36,560 nucleotides of DNA, from positions 1 to 36,560 of the forward strand of contig JBHJGS010000034.1 in the NCBI GenBank assembly GCA_050331575.1, in the 5' to 3' direction. The notes beneath the pieces were generated by a model. That model had not been told where the DNA came from, did not search any database, and worked only from the letters and a program-made list of their open reading frames with translations. This document shows, piece by piece, positions 33,229 through 36,560 of the stretch (position 1 is its first letter; every line of letters begins with the position of its first letter). Made by a program: the position numbers and the translations under genes. The stretch comes from JBHJGS01 sp050331575. GTDB taxonomy: Bacteria; Pseudomonadota; Alphaproteobacteria; Sphingomonadales; Rhodothalassiaceae.

Positions 33229-34269
33229 ATGTATAAGCGTATGGCACAAGCGCTGGACAGATGGACCTATGCCGCGGTGCAGGCCGGCCGCGTCGCCTTC
33301 TTCACCGGGCAATATATCGTCGCCCGCCGTCGCGCGCTCGACGCGCTGGACGAGCAGGATGACTATGTTCCCAAGGGCGGCTTTCCCGGCCGCCAGGGCA
33401 TGCTGGAGGCCCTGCGCGAGGTGTTCCAGCGTGACTGGGCCAATGTTCAGGCCGGCGTTTATCCCATGCCCCTGCCGCTGGCCGGGCCGGGCCGGGCGTT
33501 GCGCACCACCCGCTCCTATCTGGGCGATATCGAAGCGATCACCGAGCGTCGGCGCCGCCGCGGCATGTTCGACGTGCGCCGGGAGGCCGAGGTCGGCGAA
33601 GGCGATTATCCCGGCTATTATCTGCAGAATTTCCACTACCAGACCGGCGGCTGGCTGAGCGAGGACAGTGCTGCGGTCTATGACCATCAAGTCGAGGTGC
33701 TGTTCACCGGATCGGCCGACGCGATGCGCCGCATGGCGCTGCCGCCTTTGAAGGCGCGTCTGGCCGAGACGCCGGCACGGCCGCGCGTGCTCGATGTCGC
33801 CGCCGGCACCGGTCGGTTTTTGTATTGGCTGAAGCGGGCGCTGCCGCGCGCACGGGTGACCGCGCTGGATCTGTCTGCTGCCTATCTGGCGCGGGTGCCG
33901 GAGCATGTGCCCTCCGCCCGCACCGTGCAGGCGCCCGCGGAGGCCATGCCCTTTGCTGAGGGTGTGTTCGACGCGGTCACCTGCGTTTATCTGTTCCACG
34001 AACTGCCGCCGAAGGTGCGCCCCCAGGTGGCCCAGGAGATCGCCCGGGTGCTGCGTCCAGGCGGCCGGGCGGTCATCGTCGACGCGCTGCAGACCGGTGA
34101 CCGGCCGGACTTTGACGGCCTTCTGGAGATGTTCCCGCGCCGCTTTCACGAGCCCTATTTCACCAGCTATCTGGACACCGACCTGCCCGCGCTGTTCCAG
34201 CCGCTGACGCTGGTCTCCGCCCAACCGGCCTTCCTGTCCAAGGTGTTCGTGTTTGACAAACCGGCGTGA
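33229..34269 (+). CDS. Class I SAM-dependent methyltransferase
   Basis: 346 aa from ATG 33229 (MYKRMAQALDRW). An in-frame ATG at 33133 would leave only 16 bp to the divergent M14 start, so the later start is preferred; neither has a strong RBS. An N-terminal helical domain (AAVQAGRVAFFTGQYIVARR, DWANVQAGVYPMPLP) is followed by YYLQNFHYQTGGWLSEDSA. The SAM fold has motif I VLDVAAGTGRFLYWL, acidic Leu-Asp at VTALDLSAAYL, and CVYLFHELPPKVR, then VLRPGGRAVIVDALQ. The acceptor is unknown. A TTG start of the next gene overlaps its stop by 17 bp. Confidence 0.87.
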   Translation: MYKRMAQALDRWTYAAVQAGRVAFFTGQYIVARRRALDALDEQDDYVPKGGFPGRQGMLEALREVFQRDWANVQAGVYPMPLPLAGPGRALRTTRSYLGDIEAITERRRRRGMFDVRREAEVGEGDYPGYYLQNFHYQTGGWLSEDSAAVYDHQVEVLFTGSADAMRRMALPPLKARLAETPARPRVLDVAAGTGRFLYWLKRALPRARVTALDLSAAYLARVPEHVPSARTVQAPAEAMPFAEGVFDAVTCVYLFHELPPKVRPQVAQEIARVLRPGGRAVIVDALQTGDRPDFDGLLEMFPRRFHEPYFTSYLDTDLPALFQPLTLVSAQPAFLSKVFVFDKPA

Positions 34270-34768
34270 GCGGCTGGTGCTGCGCCCGGCCAAGCCGGAC
34301 GATGCCGCTTTGCTCGCCGACTGGGATCGGCTGCCGCATGTCCGCGCCGCCAGCGGCGGGGACTTTTATGAGGATTGGCAGACGGAGCTGGCACGCGTGC
34401 TGCCCTGGCGTGACTGGCGGATCGCCGAGGTCGACGGCCGGTCGATCGGCGCGGTGCAGATCATCGACCCTGCGCAGGAAGAAACCCACTATTGGGGCGA
34501 TGTGCCGGCGGGCTTGCGCGCCATCGACCTCTGGATCGGGCCCGCCGACGCTCTGGGCCGCGGCTATGGCACGCTCATGATGCAGCAGGCGCTGGATGTG
34601 TGCTTTCAAGACCCGCAGGTAATCCCCGTGCTGGTCGACCCCATGGCGGCCAATCTGCGCGCCCACCGCTTCTATCAACGCCTGGGCTTTCAAGACCAAG
34701 GCCCGCGCCGGTTCGGCGAGGATGACTGCCGGGTGTTTCGGCTGGACCGGGCGGTCTGGGCGGTCTGA
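34253..34768 (+). CDS. GNAT family N-acetyltransferase
   Basis: 171 aa from TTG 34253, overlapping the end of the methyltransferase gene; a GTG at 34277 is an alternative. It resembles the AAC(6')-like branch of GNAT proteins: LRPAKPDDAALLADWDRLPHV, then DLWIGPADALGRGYGTLMMQ with the acetyl-CoA loop (GRGYGT), and ANLRAHRFYQRLGFQDQG. The substrate could be an aminoglycoside, a siderophore precursor or another amine. A resistance role is not shown. The tail VWAV ends just before the GGGGCGGCTC repeats. Confidence 0.87.
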   Translation: MTNRRERLVLRPAKPDDAALLADWDRLPHVRAASGGDFYEDWQTELARVLPWRDWRIAEVDGRSIGAVQIIDPAQEETHYWGDVPAGLRAIDLWIGPADALGRGYGTLMMQQALDVCFQDPQVIPVLVDPMAANLRAHRFYQRLGFQDQGPRRFGEDDCRVFRLDRAVWAV

Positions 34769-34775
34769 GTGGCCT

Positions 34776-34805
34776 GGGGCGGCTCGGGGCGGCTCGGGGC
34801 GGCTC
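34776..34805 (+). repeat. Three tandem copies of GGGGCGGCTC
   Basis: Identical 10-bp units occur at 34776-34785, 34786-34795 and 34796-34805, directly after the acetyltransferase stop. They lie in the 138 bp before the tRNA. Slippage in GC-rich DNA is the simplest origin; no function is evident. Confidence 0.85.
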
Positions 34806-34860
34806 AAAGCGGCCCCCGGGGCGGCGGGATGACAGCTGCGTGCGCGCCGGCCCGCGGCAA

Positions 34861-34888
34861 TTGACAGCCAAGCGGGGTCTGCTATCCA
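34861..34888 (+). promoter_or_regulatory. Promoter of the tRNA gene
   Basis: TTGACA (34861-34866) and TATCCA (34883-34888) are separated by 16 bp, a near-consensus housekeeping sigma promoter. The expected start is around 34895, about 12 bases before the mature tRNA 5' end at 34907. Confidence 0.75.
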
Positions 34889-34906
34889 AAGCGCCCGCAA
34901 CGGTGG

Positions 34907-34983
34907 GGGCCGGTAGCTCAGTTGGTCAGAGCGGGCCGCTCATAACGGCTTGGTCGCGGGTTCAAGTCCTGCCCGGCCCACCA
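34907..34983 (+). tRNA. tRNA-Ile2 (CAT anticodon, lysidine-modified)
   Basis: A full 77-base cloverleaf including encoded CCA: acceptor GGGCCGG (34907-34913) with CCGGCCC (34973-34979), D-arm GCTC...GAGC, anticodon CAT at 34941-34943 in loop CTCATAA, and T-arm GCGGGTTCAAGTCCTGC. The loop CTCATAA and acceptor stem match tRNA-Ile2, in which C34 becomes lysidine, rather than elongator or initiator tRNA-Met. It reads AUA codons. Confidence 0.9.
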
Positions 34984-35194
34984 TTCTCCTCCGCTGGTAT
35001 GGAACCGCTGCAAGCCTGTGCCGGGGTGCGCTTGGGAAGTCTGCCTGTGACGCCATGGGGCCGTCCTGGCGCTGTTGGTCCGATGGTGGCCGGGCTTCCC
35101 CTTGGCGGGCGTCATTCTATGTCAGGGACAAAGCCGAAGCAGGGGCGCAGGCGGCCGCGCCGATTTGCAAGGCGCGCGAGGATAAGGGGATATC

Positions 35195-35698
35195 ATGCCA
35201 TCAGCTTATGCGGTGCTGGCGGTGCTGGCAGGATCGGGCCTGGCGGTGCAGGCCGTGTTGAACGCGCGCGTGGGCGCGCATCTGGGTGGACCGGTGTGGG
35301 CCGCCTTGATCAGTTTTGTCATCGGGCTTGTGGCCCTGGCCGGATTTCTGATCGTCCAGCGCGGACCCTTGCCGGTCGCCGCCGCAGCCAAGGCGGTGCC
35401 GTGGTTTGCCTGGGCCGGCGGGCTGTTCGGCGCCTTCTTCGTGGCCGTCATGGCCGGCGGCGCGCCGCGGCTGGGCGTCGCCACGCTGCTGGTCCTGGTG
35501 ATCTGTGGCCAGCTGATCACCGCCGTCTTGCTGGACCATTTCGGCATCCTGCAGGCGGCCCGCCCGGTCACCGGCCCGCGCCTGGCCGGCGTTGCCCTGC
35601 TGATCGCCGGCGCCGTGCTGGTGACGCAAAAGCCCAGACCGCCGGTGGCCCCAACAGCAGAGGCCCCCATCGCCGATGTCCGCGTGCCGAAACCGTGA
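35195..35698 (+). CDS. DMT family transporter (DUF606/EamA-like)
   Basis: 167 aa from ATG 35195 with AAGGGG six bases upstream. Five hydrophobic helices fill about 1-145, with VLNARVGAHLGGPVWAALISFVIG at the start, WFAWAGGLFGAFFVAVMAGGAPRLGVATLLVL, then GPRLAGVALLIAGAVLV. The length is that of the five-helix DUF606 proteins, which probably pair to make a ten-helix carrier. The last 20 residues are a soluble proline-rich tail. The substrate is unknown. Its stop overlaps the next gene as GTGA. A 211-bp gap separates it from the tRNA; I see no gene in it. Confidence 0.85.
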   Translation: MPSAYAVLAVLAGSGLAVQAVLNARVGAHLGGPVWAALISFVIGLVALAGFLIVQRGPLPVAAAAKAVPWFAWAGGLFGAFFVAVMAGGAPRLGVATLLVLVICGQLITAVLLDHFGILQAARPVTGPRLAGVALLIAGAVLVTQKPRPPVAPTAEAPIADVRVPKP

Positions 35699-36246
35699 CC
35701 GCGCCGCCGCTTGAGGCGCCGGCGGACTTGAGCCTGCGCGCGCTGGTTTTGCCGGGTTATGCGCAGATGTTACACGCCTTGGCCGGCCAGCTGGACAAGG
35801 CCGCGCAATGCCCCGGCGCGGCCACCTTCTTCTCCGCGCGGCTGGCGCCGGACATGCAGCCGCTGTCCGCGCAGGTCCGCTTTGTCTGCCTGCAGGCCGA
35901 AGAGGCGCGGGCGCGGCTCCTGGATCAGCCGATCGCGCAGGTGGCGCCGGTGGCGGACTTCGCCGACGCTCAGGATCGCCTGGCCTGGGCAAGGGCCCGG
36001 GTGAGCGAGGCCGCCGCCGACCCCGCGCCTGTGGATCCGCGCCGCCGCATCACGCTGACCTTGGCCGACGGGCTGGTGTTCGACTTGAGTGTGGCGGACT
36101 ATGTGCGCAGCTGGGCGATCCCGCAATTTTATTTCCACCTGGTCACCGCCTACGCCCTTCTCCGCCACGCCGGCGCGCCGATCGGCAAGGCCGACTATGT
36201 GCCGCATATGGCCGCTTTCGCAAAGCCCCGCGGCGAGAGCACGTGA
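35695..36246 (+). CDS. DUF1993 family protein
   Basis: 183 aa from GTG 35695, overlapping the transporter stop by GTGA. The family pattern is LVLPGYAQMLHALAGQLDKA, FFSARLAPDMQPLSAQVRFVC and, later, FDLSVADYVRSWAIPQFYFHLVTAYALLRHAG followed by IGKADYV. These are mainly helical four-helix-bundle proteins, related in shape to DinB. The function is unknown. It contains no signal peptide. It is translationally coupled to the transporter. Confidence 0.85.
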   Translation: MTAPPLEAPADLSLRALVLPGYAQMLHALAGQLDKAAQCPGAATFFSARLAPDMQPLSAQVRFVCLQAEEARARLLDQPIAQVAPVADFADAQDRLAWARARVSEAAADPAPVDPRRRITLTLADGLVFDLSVADYVRSWAIPQFYFHLVTAYALLRHAGAPIGKADYVPHMAAFAKPRGEST

Positions 36247-36281
36247 CAGAGCCACCGCTGCGCCCGCCACCAGACTGCAAA

Positions 36282-36305
36282 CGGGCGGCCCGAGGAGGCC
36301 GCCCG
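36282..36305. terminator. Hairpin between convergent ends
   Basis: CGGGCGGCC (36282-36290) pairs perfectly with GGCCGCCCG (36297-36305) around a six-base loop. On the minus strand it is followed by TTTGCAG. It lies between the DUF1993 gene and the truncated minus-strand gene and can end the latter's transcript. Confidence 0.65.
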
Positions 36306-36322
36306 CTAAAGGCATTATCGGC

Positions 36323-36420
36323 TTACAGGAAGACGTCGCTCGTCTCGGAGCCCACATCCGAATGCAGGCCCACGAAGAAATAGTCGAGCTCACGGCCGGT
36401 GGCGGGATTCTCGGTTTCCA
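36323..36420 (-). pseudogene. C-terminal remnant of an unknown gene, cut by the right IS
   Basis: A minus-strand frame from the IS border runs about 32 codons to TAA (36323-36325), ending ATGRELDYFFVGLHSDVGSE then TSDVFL. Amino-acid composition, the correct stop position and the terminator hairpin downstream suggest the real 3' end of a gene whose remainder was displaced by the IS. I do not recognise the protein. It is too short for a family call. Confidence 0.55.
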
Positions 36421-36560
36421 CTAGGCTCTGTTGACAAACTTTTTAGTCCAGATGCGAGCGGCGGCAATTTGGATGAAGCCGAGATAGCTTTCGGATGTTT
36501 TGTCGTATCGCGTTGCGAGGCGGCGTGAGCATTTGAGGGTGGCAAAGCATCGCTCGATGC
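36421..36560 (-). CDS. IS5-family transposase, C-terminal fragment (cut by window edge)
   Basis: 45 codons of the transposase C-terminus on the minus strand: IERCFATLKCSRRLATRYDK, then SYLGFIQIAAARIW. The Glu followed by six residues and Lys is the E(6)K part of the YREK signature, Glu being the third DDE acid. The final TAG is formed by the CTAG at the insertion site, so the stop codon is supplied by the target or its duplication. The N-terminal part lies beyond the window. Confidence 0.85.
   Translation of the reverse strand, partial: IERCFATLKCSRRLATRYDKTSESYLGFIQIAAARIWTKKFVNRA
36424..36560 (-). mobile_element. IS5-family element, right-edge copy (3' end of the IS)
   Basis: It starts with GGCTCTGTTGACAAAC (36424-36439), the exact inverse of the repeat ending at 137. 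It is preceded by CTA, again giving CTAG at the junction. It is oriented like the left copy. Confidence 0.82.

Noticed and set aside
31416..33236. 606-codon plus-strand open frame opposite the M14 peptidase gene
   Set aside because: Antisense shadow; the M14 frame has signal peptide, zinc motifs and domain order.
34776..34805. Tandem repeats as a CRISPR array
   Set aside because: Units are 10 bp, adjacent with no spacers, and no cas genes are present.
34907..34983. tRNA-Met reading of the CAT anticodon
   Set aside because: Loop CTCATAA and GGGCCGG acceptor stem fit tRNA-Ile2; tRNA-Met elongators typically have ATCATAA and a different acceptor.
1..36560. The window as a complete circular plasmid
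   Set aside because: The only replicon gene is truncated, and the content (tRNA, housekeeping-type genes) is chromosomal; the joined IS would lack most of its transposase.

Overview
This window is GC-rich DNA that reads as a chromosomal segment of an alphaproteobacterium, probably outside the best-studied orders. The gene families point that way: a DUF1674/SDHAF4-type protein, an NDUFA9-like protein, an Mla system with a STAS-permease fusion, a PCu(A)C copper chaperone, an alphaproteobacterial RPA-type replication initiator and tRNA-Ile2(CAU). I could not fix the order or genus. Genes are tightly packed, often with 4-bp start/stop overlaps.

Both edges run into an IS5-family insertion sequence, in the same orientation and each joined to a CTAG site. 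The left copy (1-137) keeps the transposase start and truncates a plasmid-type repA whose upstream DNA carries iteron-like repeats. This plasmid-like segment directly abuts a comF gene with an abnormal 3' end. The right copy (36424-36560) keeps the transposase C-terminus and cuts another gene, of which only the last 32 codons remain (36323-36420). The edges therefore look like a rearranged junction, or contig breaks in a repeat.

Region by region: 0.45-4.05 kb holds comF and cfa (minus), then a VIT-type metal transporter, a cytochrome c lipoprotein gene broken by one in-frame TAG, and the DUF1674 protein (plus). 4.1-8.9 kb is a minus-strand run: acyl-CoA dehydrogenase, STAS-MlaE permease, MlaF ATPase, MlaD/MCE protein and a PqiC-like lipoprotein, which together form an inter-membrane lipid transporter. 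9.0-12.6 kb is a plus-strand run: MmgE/PrpD protein, nucleotidyltransferase-like protein, proline iminopeptidase and copper chaperone. 12.7-19.5 kb holds an orphan soluble PAS-GAF-PAS histidine kinase and an RND efflux pair without an outer-membrane channel. 19.5-25.9 kb holds a methyltransferase, an SH3 protein, a 2-hydroxyacid dehydrogenase, a small HTH-like protein, NDUFA9-like and HAD genes, a DUF6580 membrane protein, and a divergent DUF417/TetR pair with clear operator palindromes. A stretch of about 580 bp without a convincing gene follows.

26.5-33.1 kb is the most distinctive part. It holds a secreted metzincin (matrixin-like) protease with a small secreted partner, then a cluster of hairpins including a perfect 32-bp palindrome. 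Converging on these is a two-gene operon for an exported M14 carboxypeptidase-like protein, with a degenerate amidotransferase-like tail, and a Tat-exported PLP-dependent enzyme. Together they suggest an envelope or extracellular peptide-processing locus (inference). 33.1-36.4 kb holds a methyltransferase, a GNAT acetyltransferase, tRNA-Ile2 with a good promoter, a DMT transporter and a DUF1993 protein.
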